64,000 bases of DNA from Streptomyces sp. NBC_01446 (GTDB lineage Bacteria > Actinomycetota > Actinomycetes > Streptomycetales > Streptomycetaceae). The stretch is taken from NCBI RefSeq assembly GCF_026340095.1, contig NZ_JAPEPO010000001.1, positions 4,545,501 through 4,609,500 of the forward strand, in the 5' to 3' direction. Both the position numbers and the translations under genes were made by a program. Shown here piece after piece: positions 7,257 through 15,736 of the stretch (its first letter is position 1; each line of letters begins with the position of its first letter). The notes under the pieces are model-generated. The model saw nothing but the letters and a program-made list of their open reading frames with translations. It had not been told where the DNA came from and did no database searches.

Positions 7257-9473
7257 TCAGTGGCAGACGGCGAGCGCGTCGAGCGCCACGGCGCCCTGGC
7301 CCCGCGGGAGCACCATGAGCGGGTTGATGTCCAACTCGGCGAGTTCGTCGCCCAGTTCGAGGGCCATGCGCTGGACCCGCAGGACGACCTCCACCAGCGC
7401 GTCCAGGTCCACGGGCGGCGCCCCCCGCATCCCGTCCAGGAGGGGCCTGCCTCGTAGTTCGTCGAGCATCGCCCGCGCCTGGTCCTCCGCGAACGGCGGC
7501 ACCCTCACCGCCGTGTCCCGCAGCACCTCCACGAGTACGCCGCCCAGGCCCACCGTCACCGTCGGGCCGAACAGGTCGTCCTGGGTGACCCCGACGACCA
7601 TCTCGACGCCCCGCTCGACCATCTGGCAGACCAGGACGCCGTCCAGGTCGAGGCCCTCGTAGCGGGCGATGTCGGTGAGTTCCCGGTAGGCGTCCCTGAC
7701 CTGACTTGCCGAAGTCAGGCCGACCTTGACCAGGCCCAGGTCCGACTTGTGGGCCAGCCGCGCGCCGGACGCCTTCATGACGACGGGGTAGCCGACCTGC
7801 CCGGCCGCCCGTACCGCCGCCGCGGCGCTGGTCACGAGCTGCTCGCGGGGTACGCGGATGCCGTATGCGCGCAGGAGCTGCTTTGCGGCGTGCTCGCTGA
7901 GCTGGCGGCCCGGACGCATCAGGGCCTGCGCCTTGCGGAAGGAGGGGGAGGGCGTGCGGGGCGCATCGGTGAACGGGGAGCGGTACGCGGCGGTGAACCG
8001 GTGGTGGTCCAGGTAGGCGCGGACGGCCGTGATGCAGTTCCCGAACGTGCGGAACGTCGCGAGGCGCGAGGAGCCGAGGAGCGTCTCGCGGTAGGCGTCC
8101 TCGGTGCCCAGCGGCGAGCCCCAGACGACACAGATCAGCTTGTCCGTGCGCTCCGCCGCCTCCGCCAGGTCCCGGGCCAGTTTGTCGCTCATCGGCGGGA
8201 ACGGGCCGGTGATCGGGCAGATCAGGACGCCTATGGACGGGTCCTGGAGGATCGACTCGATGATCTTGGGGCCACGCCAGTCACCCACCGGGTGGCCGCC
8301 GTTGTCGATCGGGTTCGCGACGTTGAGGTACCCCGGGATCCACTGGTGCAGCTCCTGCTGCTTCGCCTCGGACAGCGAGGGCAGGGTCAGGCCCGCGCGG
8401 GTGGCCAGGTCGGCGAAGTGGGCGCCTGTGCCGCCCGATATCGAGTAGACCGCCACGCCGTCCGCCCGCGGGGGCCTGGCCCGCGCCAACAGGGCTGAGG
8501 TGTCCTGGAGCTCGTCGAGTCCGTCGACCCTGATCACGCCGAACTGCCGCATCGCCGCGTCCACCACCGTGTCCGCGCCGGTCAGCTTGCCCGTGTGCGA
8601 GGCGGCCATGCGGGCGCCCGTCTCGGTCCGGCCGACCTTGACGGCCACGACGGGTACGCCGTTGCGGGCCGCGCGGTCCGCCGCGAGGAGGAACCCGCGG
8701 CCGTCTTTCAGGCCTTCCACGTAACACGCGATCGCCCCGACCTCGGGCTGCTCGGCGAAGTACGAGATGAAGTCCGCCGTCTCCAGGTCCGCCTCGTTGC
8801 CCGTGGGCGCCCAGTGCGAGAGCCGTACGCCCAGCTCCTGCATCGTGTAGAGGGGGCGGCCCTGGTGGCCCGACTGCGTGATCAGGGCGATCGCCGGTCC
8901 TTCGAGGTCGTCGCGGAACTCGGAGAACGCGTTCAGGTTGGTGTTCGGGCCCAGCAGTCGCATGCCCGAGCGGCTGACCGCCGCGGACAGGGACGACTGC
9001 GCGGCCGCTCCTTCCTCGCCGGTCTCCGCGAAGCCCGACGCGAACGCCACCGCGAACTTCACCTTGGCCTGGGCCAGTTCCTCGATGACCGGCAGCGGGT
9101 CCGAGATGAGGAGTACGGCGAGGTCGACGGGTTCGGGCAGTGCGGAGACACCCGGCGAGCACGGGATGCCGAAGACGCTCTCGCGGGTGGGGTGCACGGG
9201 GTGGAGGCGGGCGCCCACGCGCTCCGCCCACGCGATCAGCTGGCGCGTGATGCCCGTGTTCGGGCGGCCTTCGGCGTCGGACGCGCCGATGACCGCTATC
9301 GATTCGGGCCGGAAGAAACGGTCCAGGTCGGGCACCTCGCGGTGCAGTGGCCTGCCGCTCACGTCCAGGTCGTCCGTCCTGCCGTGCACGGCAGGTGCCG
9401 GCTGCTCTCCGCAGGCGATCGTGCGGGCCCGGCGGGGGTCGGTGGTCAGGGTGCCGTATGTCGATCCAAGCAT
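7257..9473 (-). CDS. NDP-forming acyl-CoA synthetase (acetate-CoA ligase family)
   Basis: A 738-residue fused alpha-beta protein. An N-terminal CoA-binding domain (FFRPESIAVIGASDAEGRPN) is followed by succinyl-CoA-ligase-like domains with the phosphoryl-transfer histidine segment AASHTGKLTGAD. A C-terminal ATP-grasp domain follows (RAYGIRVPREQLVTSA and VMKASGARLAHKSDLGLV). It would activate a carboxylic acid to its CoA thioester using ATP with release of ADP (family knowledge). The first 45 residues are poorly conserved and the true start may be internal. Two copies of the palindromic operator lie 34 and 58 bp upstream of the annotated start, and the crotonase follows downstream, so this is the likely entry step of one catabolic branch. 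Confidence 0.88.
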   Translation of the reverse strand: MLGSTYGTLTTDPRRARTIACGEQPAPAVHGRTDDLDVSGRPLHREVPDLDRFFRPESIAVIGASDAEGRPNTGITRQLIAWAERVGARLHPVHPTRESVFGIPCSPGVSALPEPVDLAVLLISDPLPVIEELAQAKVKFAVAFASGFAETGEEGAAAQSSLSAAVSRSGMRLLGPNTNLNAFSEFRDDLEGPAIALITQSGHQGRPLYTMQELGVRLSHWAPTGNEADLETADFISYFAEQPEVGAIACYVEGLKDGRGFLLAADRAARNGVPVVAVKVGRTETGARMAASHTGKLTGADTVVDAAMRQFGVIRVDGLDELQDTSALLARARPPRADGVAVYSISGGTGAHFADLATRAGLTLPSLSEAKQQELHQWIPGYLNVANPIDNGGHPVGDWRGPKIIESILQDPSIGVLICPITGPFPPMSDKLARDLAEAAERTDKLICVVWGSPLGTEDAYRETLLGSSRLATFRTFGNCITAVRAYLDHHRFTAAYRSPFTDAPRTPSPSFRKAQALMRPGRQLSEHAAKQLLRAYGIRVPREQLVTSAAAAVRAAGQVGYPVVMKASGARLAHKSDLGLVKVGLTSASQVRDAYRELTDIARYEGLDLDGVLVCQMVERGVEMVVGVTQDDLFGPTVTVGLGGVLVEVLRDTAVRVPPFAEDQARAMLDELRGRPLLDGMRGAPPVDLDALVEVVLRVQRMALELGDELAELDINPLMVLPRGQGAVALDALAVCH

Positions 9474-9507
9474 CGGGTCCGCCCGCTCCTCGACTGGTGC
9501 TCACTAA

Positions 9508-9522
9508 CTGACGTAGTGTCAG
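9508..9522. promoter_or_regulatory. Operator palindrome site 3 (CTGACGTAGTGTCAG)
   Basis: Seen: one mismatch to the palindrome. It is paired with site 4 at a 24-bp centre-to-centre distance, upstream of the acyl-CoA synthetase gene on the minus strand. Tandem sites two helical turns and a little more apart could bind two repressor dimers (inference). Confidence 0.75.
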
Positions 9523-9531
9523 ATTACTGAA

Positions 9532-9546
9532 CTGACGCTGTGTCAG
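9532..9546. promoter_or_regulatory. Operator palindrome site 4 (CTGACGCTGTGTCAG)
   Basis: Seen: one mismatch to the palindrome, the distal member of a tandem pair with site 3 upstream of the acyl-CoA synthetase gene. The rest of the interval up to 9705 shows no gene or clear structure. Confidence 0.72.
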
Positions 9547-9705
9547 GAACAGGGCTGCACGCAAAGGCTGTTACGGGTGTTCCCGCGGGCGGGCAGGTTG
9601 GAACGGCGGGATGTGGCCACTGTGGGCGGATGTGATGGACGGGACGCGGGCGAATGACGCCCTGCGTGCGTGCGTGAGGGGGGAGCGGGACGGCGGTGGC
9701 CGGGG

Positions 9706-10857
9706 TCAGCCCGCGATCGCCTTCGCGATCTTCCGTGCGTCCAGGGCCAGTTCGCGGAACATGCCGCTGATCGGGTTCGTGTACCCGGTGAAGTGGAGGC
9801 CGGGCGCGGCGGGGTCCGTCCGCCGGCCGTGCGTGGTCGGGCGGCCCCGGGCGTCCAGGACGCCGAGGTGGCCCACCAGGTCCTCCAGCGCGCGGCGGTA
9901 ACCCGTCGCCGCGATCACCGCGTCGGGGGCGATGCGCGTGCCGTCCGCGAGGACCACCTTGCCGTCCTCGAACGACTCGACGGCCGCGACCGGTTCGACC
10001 TTGCCCGTGCGGACGGCGTCGATCAGGCCGACGTCCTGCACGGGGATCGCGCCTTCGCGCACCCGCGAGTAGAGGCCGGTCGTGGGTCTGGGCAGGCCCT
10101 GTTCCGTCAGGTCGGGCACGCTGAGCTTCGCCATGGGGCGGGCGAGGCGGTCCACGATCGCCACGGGCAGCCTGCGGCACAGGATGCCGGTCCGCTGCGC
10201 GGGCCAGCCCGCGGTGGACCGGCGCACGATGTGGGGCGCCGTACGGACCGCGAGCCTGACGCGGGACGCGCCGCCCTCGGCCAGGTCCACGGCGATCTCG
10301 GCGCCCGTGTTGCCGACGCCGACGACGAGCACGTCGCGGCCCGCGTACGGCTTGGCGTTGCGGTAGTCGCCCGCGTGGAGGAGTTCGCCCGTGTACGAGG
10401 GGCGTACCGGCCAGTCGGGAAGGCGTGGGGTGTGGTTGTAGCCCGTGGCGACCACGACGGCGCTCGCGGCCAGTTCGCGACCGCCCGAGGCGTGTACGAG
10501 CCAGCCGTCCTCCGTGCGCTCCACGCATGAGACCGCCACGCCGGTGACGATCTCCAGCTGGTGGAACTCGGCGTACTTCTCCAGGTAGCGCACGACGTCG
10601 TCGCGGGACACCCAGCGGCCGAAGCGGCGCGGGATCGCGAGGCCGGGGAGCCCGGAGAGCCTGCGGGTGGTGTGCAGATGGAGGCGGTCGTAGTGGCGGC
10701 GCCAGGACGCCCCGACGTGCTCCGACTTCTCCAGGATCACGGCCCGTACGCCCCGCTCGCGCAGCGCCGCGGCCGCGGCGAGGCCGCCCGGGCCGCCCCC
10801 GATGACGTACACGGGGCGGTCCTGGGTGCGTGCGGCGGGCGCGGGCTCGGTGACCAT
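9706..10857 (-). CDS. Flavin-containing monooxygenase-like FAD/NADPH oxidoreductase
   Basis: About 383 residues. The FAD-binding GGGPGG is near residue 20, a second nucleotide-binding GVGNTG is mid-protein, and between them lies YTGELLHAGDY, which matches the flavin-monooxygenase fingerprint (F/Y)xGxxxHxxxY. This family inserts oxygen into S/N-containing compounds or ketones, or acts as a Trk-like oxidoreductase (family knowledge). The start is ambiguous: ATG 10857 (MVTEPAP) or GTG 10875; neither has a good ribosome site. No palindromic operator lies directly upstream, although site 5 for the divergent DoxX gene is about 110 bp away, so co-regulation is uncertain. Confidence 0.85.
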   Translation of the reverse strand: MVTEPAPAARTQDRPVYVIGGGPGGLAAAAALRERGVRAVILEKSEHVGASWRRHYDRLHLHTTRRLSGLPGLAIPRRFGRWVSRDDVVRYLEKYAEFHQLEIVTGVAVSCVERTEDGWLVHASGGRELAASAVVVATGYNHTPRLPDWPVRPSYTGELLHAGDYRNAKPYAGRDVLVVGVGNTGAEIAVDLAEGGASRVRLAVRTAPHIVRRSTAGWPAQRTGILCRRLPVAIVDRLARPMAKLSVPDLTEQGLPRPTTGLYSRVREGAIPVQDVGLIDAVRTGKVEPVAAVESFEDGKVVLADGTRIAPDAVIAATGYRRALEDLVGHLGVLDARGRPTTHGRRTDPAAPGLHFTGYTNPISGMFRELALDARKIAKAIAG

Positions 10858-10968
10858 GAGTGCGAGCGTAATCACGGTTCGATTTGATGGGTCTCGGTCA
10901 AGACCGGAATCGGTTGCGAATTCATCACGGCGTACGCCCCTTGCGTCAGCGCCCCCGCGTGCGCTGAA

Positions 10969-10983
10969 CTGACGTTCCGTCAG
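10969..10983. promoter_or_regulatory. Operator palindrome site 5 (CTGACGTTCCGTCAG)
   Basis: Seen: a perfect palindrome ending 23 bp upstream of the GTG start of the DoxX-like gene at 11007. The GGAGAGGAGG ribosome site lies between the palindrome and the start. Confidence 0.8.
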
Positions 10984-11006
10984 AAACGGAGAGGAGGGCC
11001 CCGGTC

Positions 11007-11459
11007 GTGGACTCGATCTGGCTCGACGGCGTCGAATGGCTGGCCGTGCTGCGCATAGGCCTCGGACTGTGGTGGCTGGAGAGCTGGCGGCACAAGGACA
11101 AGAAGGGCTGGTTCGAGCGGGGCACCGGCATCGCCTGGGCCGCCGACGTCGCCGCGAAGCACCGGTGGAACGCCGTACGCAGCGGCTTCGGCGCGGTCGT
11201 CACCCCTCGGCCGAAAGTGATGGCGTACATCGTCGTCTACGCCGAACTGGCCCTGGGCCTCGGGCTCGTGGTGGGCCTGCTGACACCCGTGGCCCTCATC
11301 GGCGGACTGCTCCTGAACCTCCTGTACCTGGTCCTGATGATCCACGACTGGGCCGAGCAGGGACAGAACGCGATGATGGCCCTCATCTCGCTCGTGGCGC
11401 TCTTCGCCATGTCCTGGCAGGCCTGGTCCCTCGACGCGGCGATCGGACTGTTCCTGTGA
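11007..11459 (+). CDS. DoxX-family membrane protein
   Basis: A 150-residue integral membrane protein with about four hydrophobic helices (around residues 10-28, 70-95, 98-120 and 125-148) and a basic, Trp-rich first cytoplasmic stretch. DoxX-like proteins accompany oxidoreductases and redox stress systems, but their role is poorly defined (family knowledge). The GTG start has a strong upstream purine tract (GGAGAGGAGG) and lies 23 bp after perfect operator site 5. Its stop overlaps the GTG of the DUF35 gene (GTGA), giving a two-gene operon in the catabolic regulon. Confidence 0.82.
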   Translation: MDSIWLDGVEWLAVLRIGLGLWWLESWRHKDKKGWFERGTGIAWAADVAAKHRWNAVRSGFGAVVTPRPKVMAYIVVYAELALGLGLVVGLLTPVALIGGLLLNLLYLVLMIHDWAEQGQNAMMALISLVALFAMSWQAWSLDAAIGLFL

Positions 11460-11872
11460 CTCTTCCCGCGACCGTACGGTTCGACCTCCCCGAGCCCGAC
11501 GCCTTCACCCGCCCCTACTGGGACGCGGCCGCCGACGGGACGCTGCTGCTCCGCCGCTGCCGCGCGTGCGAGCGGGCGCATCACTATCCGCGCGAGTTCT
11601 GCCCGCACTGCTGGAGCGAGGACGTGGCGTGGGAGCGGGCGTCCGGGACGGCCGTCCTCTACACCTGGTCCGTCGTCCACCGGAACGACCTGCCACCCTT
11701 CGGTGCCCGCACCCCGTACATCGCGGCCGTCGTCGATCTCGCGGAGGGCCCGCGGATGATGACGGAGATCGTGGACGCCGACGGTGACGATCTGCGCGTG
11801 GGAATGCCCCTGGAGGTCACCTTCCGTCAGGTCGAGGGCTTCTCCGTCCCCGTATTTCGCTCGCGGACGTGA
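11456..11872 (+). CDS. DUF35 Zn-ribbon/OB-fold acyl-CoA-associated protein
   Basis: About 138 residues starting at a GTG that overlaps the DoxX stop by 4 bp. The N-terminal rubredoxin-like zinc ribbon has two CxxC pairs (CRACERAHHYPREFCPHC), followed by an OB fold with YTWSVVHR. DUF35 proteins bind CoA esters and partner with thiolase-like proteins, for example ChsH2-Ltp2 in steroid side-chain retro-aldol cleavage (family knowledge). Candidate partners here are the thiolase-like proteins at 16883-18061 and 27036-28187 (inference). The coding frame is embedded in a longer open frame from 11036 that overlaps DoxX; the GTG start is preferred for coupling and alignment. Confidence 0.85.
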   Translation: MTLPATVRFDLPEPDAFTRPYWDAAADGTLLLRRCRACERAHHYPREFCPHCWSEDVAWERASGTAVLYTWSVVHRNDLPPFGARTPYIAAVVDLAEGPRMMTEIVDADGDDLRVGMPLEVTFRQVEGFSVPVFRSRT

Positions 11873-11896
11873 GGGGACGGGCGGCACCATGCGGTC

Positions 11897-12784
11897 ATGA
11901 CAGAGAGCCCCGCTCCCGTGCCCGGCTGGCACCTCACCGCTGACGTCGACGACTTCCTCGCCCGCGCGGGCGGGTACCTGCGCGCCGAGCCCGCCCTGCA
12001 CACGGTCGCCCTCGGCGTCACCGCGAGCCTGCGGGAACGGGGGCCGGCGGTGTACGGGGCACGGGGGCAGCTCTTCGGGGTGCTGTACGGGCCGGACGGC
12101 GGCGTGAGCGGGACGTTCCTGTGGACGAAGCCCTTCCGGCTCAGCATCAGCCCCCTGGACAGGGAGCAGGCGGACGCGCTCGCCGTCGCGCTCCAAGGGC
12201 GGGCGGTGACGGGCGTGTTCGGGGTCGACTCGGCCTCTGCCGCCTTCGCCGACGCCTGGCAGTCCCGCACGGGAGCGCGGGCCCACCGCGCCGTCGAGCA
12301 GCGCCTGTACCGGCTCGGGGACCTCACCCCGCCGCTGCCCGCGCCCGCCGGGCGGCCCCGCGTCGCCACCGGGGCGGACCGGGAGCTGCTGGTCCGGTGG
12401 CGCAACGAGTTCGCCGCGGACGCCGGCACTCCGGGCGGCGCCTCGGGCTCGGAGGAATGGGCCGACGAGCGGATCTCGTACGGCGGCGTCACCCTCTGGG
12501 AGACCGCGGACGGTGTGCCCGTCTCCATGGCCGGAGTGACCCGTGAGGCCGCCGGAGCGGTCCGGGTCGCGCCCGTGTACACCCCGAAGGAGCTGCGCGG
12601 CCGCGGCTACGCGGGAGCGGTCACCGCCGAGGTCAGCCGCGCCGCGCGGGCCGGGGGCGCGAGCGAGGTGCTCCTCTTCACCGACCTCGCCAACACGACC
12701 AGCAACGGCCTCTACCAGCGCATCGGCTACCGCCCCGTGCGGGACTTCGCCGTCCACACCTTCACCGCACCCGAGAACGGCTGA
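11897..12784 (+). CDS. GNAT-family N-acetyltransferase
   Basis: A 295-residue protein. The C-terminal GNAT core has the acetyl-CoA-binding stretch VYTPKELRGRGYAGAVTAEV (near residue 225) and the later FTDLANTTSNGLYQRIGYRPV segment. The N-terminal 150 residues form a second, divergent domain of unknown role. Acceptor unknown. The gene lies 24 bp after the DUF35 gene and may read through from it, but it looks like ordinary genome content rather than part of the catabolic regulon. A second acetyltransferase follows after 5 bp. Confidence 0.82.
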   Translation: MTESPAPVPGWHLTADVDDFLARAGGYLRAEPALHTVALGVTASLRERGPAVYGARGQLFGVLYGPDGGVSGTFLWTKPFRLSISPLDREQADALAVALQGRAVTGVFGVDSASAAFADAWQSRTGARAHRAVEQRLYRLGDLTPPLPAPAGRPRVATGADRELLVRWRNEFAADAGTPGGASGSEEWADERISYGGVTLWETADGVPVSMAGVTREAAGAVRVAPVYTPKELRGRGYAGAVTAEVSRAARAGGASEVLLFTDLANTTSNGLYQRIGYRPVRDFAVHTFTAPENG

Positions 12785-12789
12785 CGCTC

Positions 12790-13365
12790 ATGACCGACAC
12801 CCCTGAGATACGTGGCCACGGACTCCTTCTGCGGGGCTGGCGGGCCGGGGACGAAGGGGACGCCGCCGCCGTGCTGCGCGGGCTCGGCGACCCCGAGTTC
12901 CGGCGCTGGAACACCCCGCTCACCCCGGTCGAGGACCTCGCCGGCGCCCATGCGTACCTGCGCTCACGCCAGGAGGCGCTGGCGAGCGGCGAATCCGTGT
13001 CCTGCTGCGTCACCGACGAGAGCACGGGGGAGGTGCTCGGGCACGTCGGCGTCAACATGATCGTGCCCGAGTTCGGCACCGCACACGTCGGCTACTGGGT
13101 GCTGCCCGAGGCCCGCGGGCGCGGGGTCGCGACGCGTGCGCTGAGGCTCGCCTCGCGGCTGGCGTTCGGCGAACTCGGCCTCCACCGCCTCGAACTGGGG
13201 CACGCCGTCGGGCACGAGGTGTCCTGCCGGGTCGCCGAGCGCGGTGGATACCGGTACGAGGGCACGCTGCGGGGCGCGATGTTCGAGGCGGGGCGGCTGG
13301 ACGCCTTCCGTGACGCGCACCTGCACGCCCGCCTCGCCTCGGACCCCGCGCCCCGGCCGGCGTGA
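12790..13365 (+). CDS. RimJ/RimL-type GNAT acetyltransferase
   Basis: A 191-residue acetyltransferase of the ribosomal-protein-acetylase type. It starts with the IRGHGLLLRGWRAGDEGDAA strand-helix unit, and the acetyl-CoA loop is LPEARGRGVATRALRLAS near residue 105. It would acetylate a protein N-terminus or small amine (family knowledge); the actual acceptor is unknown. It begins 5 bp after the preceding acetyltransferase and is almost certainly co-transcribed with it. The pdxH gene converges on it 10 bp downstream. Confidence 0.83.
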   Translation: MTDTPEIRGHGLLLRGWRAGDEGDAAAVLRGLGDPEFRRWNTPLTPVEDLAGAHAYLRSRQEALASGESVSCCVTDESTGEVLGHVGVNMIVPEFGTAHVGYWVLPEARGRGVATRALRLASRLAFGELGLHRLELGHAVGHEVSCRVAERGGYRYEGTLRGAMFEAGRLDAFRDAHLHARLASDPAPRPA

Positions 13366-13375
13366 GCCGCCGGCG

Positions 13376-14029
13376 TCACGGCCAGAGCAGCTCCCGTACC
13401 CAGCCCGCCTCCGTGGCGCGGTACCTGAGGCGGATGTGCCGGCGGCGGGCGTCGCCCTGGAAGAACTCCACCTCGCGCGGCGCCAGCGCGTAGGCCGTCC
13501 AGGTCGGGGCGGGGGCCTTCGGGTCCGCCTGCGCGTGCTCCCAGGCGGCGACCGAGGCCGACTCCAATTCCTCCTGCGAGCCGAGGACCTCACTCTGGTG
13601 GCCGACCAGGGCCGCCGCCAGTGCTCCCGTCGAGCGGACGTGGAGGTCGGCCTGGCTCACCTCGGGCGACCGGGTGGTGACATCACCGCGTACGCGGATC
13701 TGGCGGCCCCGGGCCGGCCAGTAGAAGCCGAGCGCGGCCTGCGGGTGCGCCGCGAGCTGGCGGCCCTTGGCGCTGCCCGCGTGGGAGGCGAAGTGGAAGC
13801 CGTCCTCGTCGGCGCCGTGCAGCATCACCGTACGGATGTCGGGCAGTCCGTCGCCGTCCACGGTGGCGAGGGACGGGGTGTGCGGCTCGGTCTGGCCCGC
13901 GGCGACGGCCTCGGCGAACCACTCGACGAAGAGCGGCAGCGGGGTGGACGGGGCCGTGGACGGGTCGAACCCGGGCAGTTCGGTGTCCCAGACGCGCAGG
14001 GACTTCAGGATCTCTCGCAGTTCCGGCAT
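13376..14029 (-). CDS. pdxH: Pyridoxamine 5'-phosphate oxidase
   Basis: A 217-residue FMN-dependent oxidase that makes pyridoxal 5'-phosphate from pyridoxine or pyridoxamine phosphate. The full-length family pattern is visible: PSLATVDGDGLPDIRTVMLHG (FMN/PLP site) around residues 52-72, FHFASHAGSAKGRQL, GFYWPARGRQIRVRG, and the C-terminal dimer segment ending IRLRYRATEAGWVRELLWP. It is monocistronic and converges with the acetyltransferase pair. It is a housekeeping gene with no palindromic operator nearby. Confidence 0.93.
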   Translation of the reverse strand: MPELREILKSLRVWDTELPGFDPSTAPSTPLPLFVEWFAEAVAAGQTEPHTPSLATVDGDGLPDIRTVMLHGADEDGFHFASHAGSAKGRQLAAHPQAALGFYWPARGRQIRVRGDVTTRSPEVSQADLHVRSTGALAAALVGHQSEVLGSQEELESASVAAWEHAQADPKAPAPTWTAYALAPREVEFFQGDARRRHIRLRYRATEAGWVRELLWP

Positions 14030-14131
14030 GCACCGATTCTGGCGGTGACCGCGATCGCCCCGCCGACCGGTACGTCCGGAAGGCGGGGCGACCCGTACGC
14101 CAGATGGGTGAAGCCCTTCAGGCGAGGCCCG

Positions 14132-15685
14132 TCAGATCAGGTCCATCGCCGCGACCTCGTCCGGGCTGCCGTAACTGACCGGTCCCTGGAAGCGGCGGCG
14201 GGCCGTCGCGAACCACCACACCGTCGCGATCACGAGGACGGCGACCAGCGCGATCGGCGCGTAGTTGAACGATGTCGCGTTGATCGGGGACGCCTGCGGC
14301 AGCATGAACAGGACGCTGCTCGCCACGATCCAGACCACCGCGACCGCGGCCACCGGCTTGCCCCAGCGGCCCAGGTTCCACGGCCCCTGCTGGAAGTCGT
14401 CGTGGCGCAGGCGCAGATAGATCGGAACGGCGTACGCGAGGTAGAGACCCACGACGTTGACGCTCACGATCGCGGTGAACGCCGTGTGCGACCACCAGCC
14501 CGGCACCACGAGGACCAGCGAGCAGGCCGCCGCGAGCCACACGGCCTTCACGGGCGTGCGCGTACGCGAGGAGACCGAGTGCCACCAGCGCGAACCCGGC
14601 ATGGCGCCGTCACGCGAGAAGGCGAAGATCTGGCGGGTGTTGCTCGTCATGTTGGCCAGGCCGCAGAACAGCATCGAGCCGATCACGATCAGCAGCAGGA
14701 GCTTCGCGGTCGTCATGCCGAGCGCGTCGATGAGGATCTGCACGGGCGGCGCCGACGCGCTCGCCACCGCCGCGTAGTCGCCGATCGCGAAGACGAGGGC
14801 CAGCATCAGGATCAGGCCGGTGACGGCGGAGTAGCCGATCGACCGCATGATGCCCTTCGGCGCGTTGACCGTCGCCTGGACCGTCTCCTCCGACATGTGG
14901 AAACTGCCGTCGAATCCGGTGAACGTCCAGCTGGTCACGAGGAGGCCGAGCAGAGCCGCGTAAATCCCGTTGGAGAAGCCGGTGTTGTTGGTGAACTGCG
15001 TGACGACCGACGCCGACTGGTGGTGGTCCGGTACGGCGATCAGCGCGACCACGATGACCACCATGCCGACGAGGAGCCACCACACGGAGATCCGGTTGAC
15101 CAGCGCCACCAGCTGCACTGTGTACGTGTTGGCGAGCGCCTGGAGCAGCAGGATCACCGCCGTGATGAGGACCGTCTGCTGCGCCGTCGCGTGGTACGAC
15201 GGCCACTGCATGACGAGGAACGCCTGGATGAACGTCGCCGCCGCGTAGCCCGTCGCCGCGGTGCCGCCGACCTGCCCCACGAAATTCAGCCAGCCCGTGT
15301 ACCAGGACCAGGCGCCCTTGTGCCGTTTCGCCAGCTTTCCCGCCGAGAAATAGAGCGCCCCGCTCGTCGGATACGCCGATGCGATTTCGGCCATCGACGC
15401 TCCGACGAAAAGCACCATGGCTGCGACGGCTATCCAGCCGAACACGAGAATGCGCGGCCCGCCGGCGTTCATTCCGAACCCGAAGGAGGAGAAGATGCCG
15501 GAGATGATGTTGATGATCGTGAAGGAAATCGCGAAATTGTCGAACGCCTTGAAGCGCCGGGTCAGCTTCCGCGGGTAGCCCATCGCGTGCAGCGTCGCGT
15601 CGTCGTCGAGCGCGGCGGCGGGCCTCCCGGATCTGGTGGGGGACGTGGGGGGAGTGGGTGAGCTGGTCAGGGGGTCGGACACCAT
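14132..15685 (-). CDS. APC-superfamily amino acid permease
   Basis: A 517-residue transporter with about 12 transmembrane segments. The first-helix motif IISGIFSSFGFGMNAGGP and the following SMAEIASAYPTSGALYF are diagnostic of the APC amino acid/GABA permease (ACT/AAT) group. It probably imports an amino acid or amine by proton symport (family knowledge); the substrate is unknown. The cytoplasmic N-terminus is rich in Pro, Ser and Thr. It stands downstream of the TPR-like gene, 51 bp away on the same strand. No operator of the palindrome type precedes it. Confidence 0.88.
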   Translation of the reverse strand: MVSDPLTSSPTPPTSPTRSGRPAAALDDDATLHAMGYPRKLTRRFKAFDNFAISFTIINIISGIFSSFGFGMNAGGPRILVFGWIAVAAMVLFVGASMAEIASAYPTSGALYFSAGKLAKRHKGAWSWYTGWLNFVGQVGGTAATGYAAATFIQAFLVMQWPSYHATAQQTVLITAVILLLQALANTYTVQLVALVNRISVWWLLVGMVVIVVALIAVPDHHQSASVVTQFTNNTGFSNGIYAALLGLLVTSWTFTGFDGSFHMSEETVQATVNAPKGIMRSIGYSAVTGLILMLALVFAIGDYAAVASASAPPVQILIDALGMTTAKLLLLIVIGSMLFCGLANMTSNTRQIFAFSRDGAMPGSRWWHSVSSRTRTPVKAVWLAAACSLVLVVPGWWSHTAFTAIVSVNVVGLYLAYAVPIYLRLRHDDFQQGPWNLGRWGKPVAAVAVVWIVASSVLFMLPQASPINATSFNYAPIALVAVLVIATVWWFATARRRFQGPVSYGSPDEVAAMDLI

Positions 15686-15736
15686 CTCGGCCTTCCGGTG
15701 TGGGGGAATTTCCGAAATCTGTGGGGCGGGCGGGGG

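Noticed and set aside
9547..9705. Small gene between the acyl-CoA synthetase and flavin monooxygenase genes
   Set aside because: No open frame with a start and ribosome site and protein-like composition was found.
13244..15661. 805-codon plus-strand frame over pdxH and the permease
   Set aside because: Arg/Gly/Asp-rich shadow sequence without a domain; the minus-strand genes show clear family motifs.
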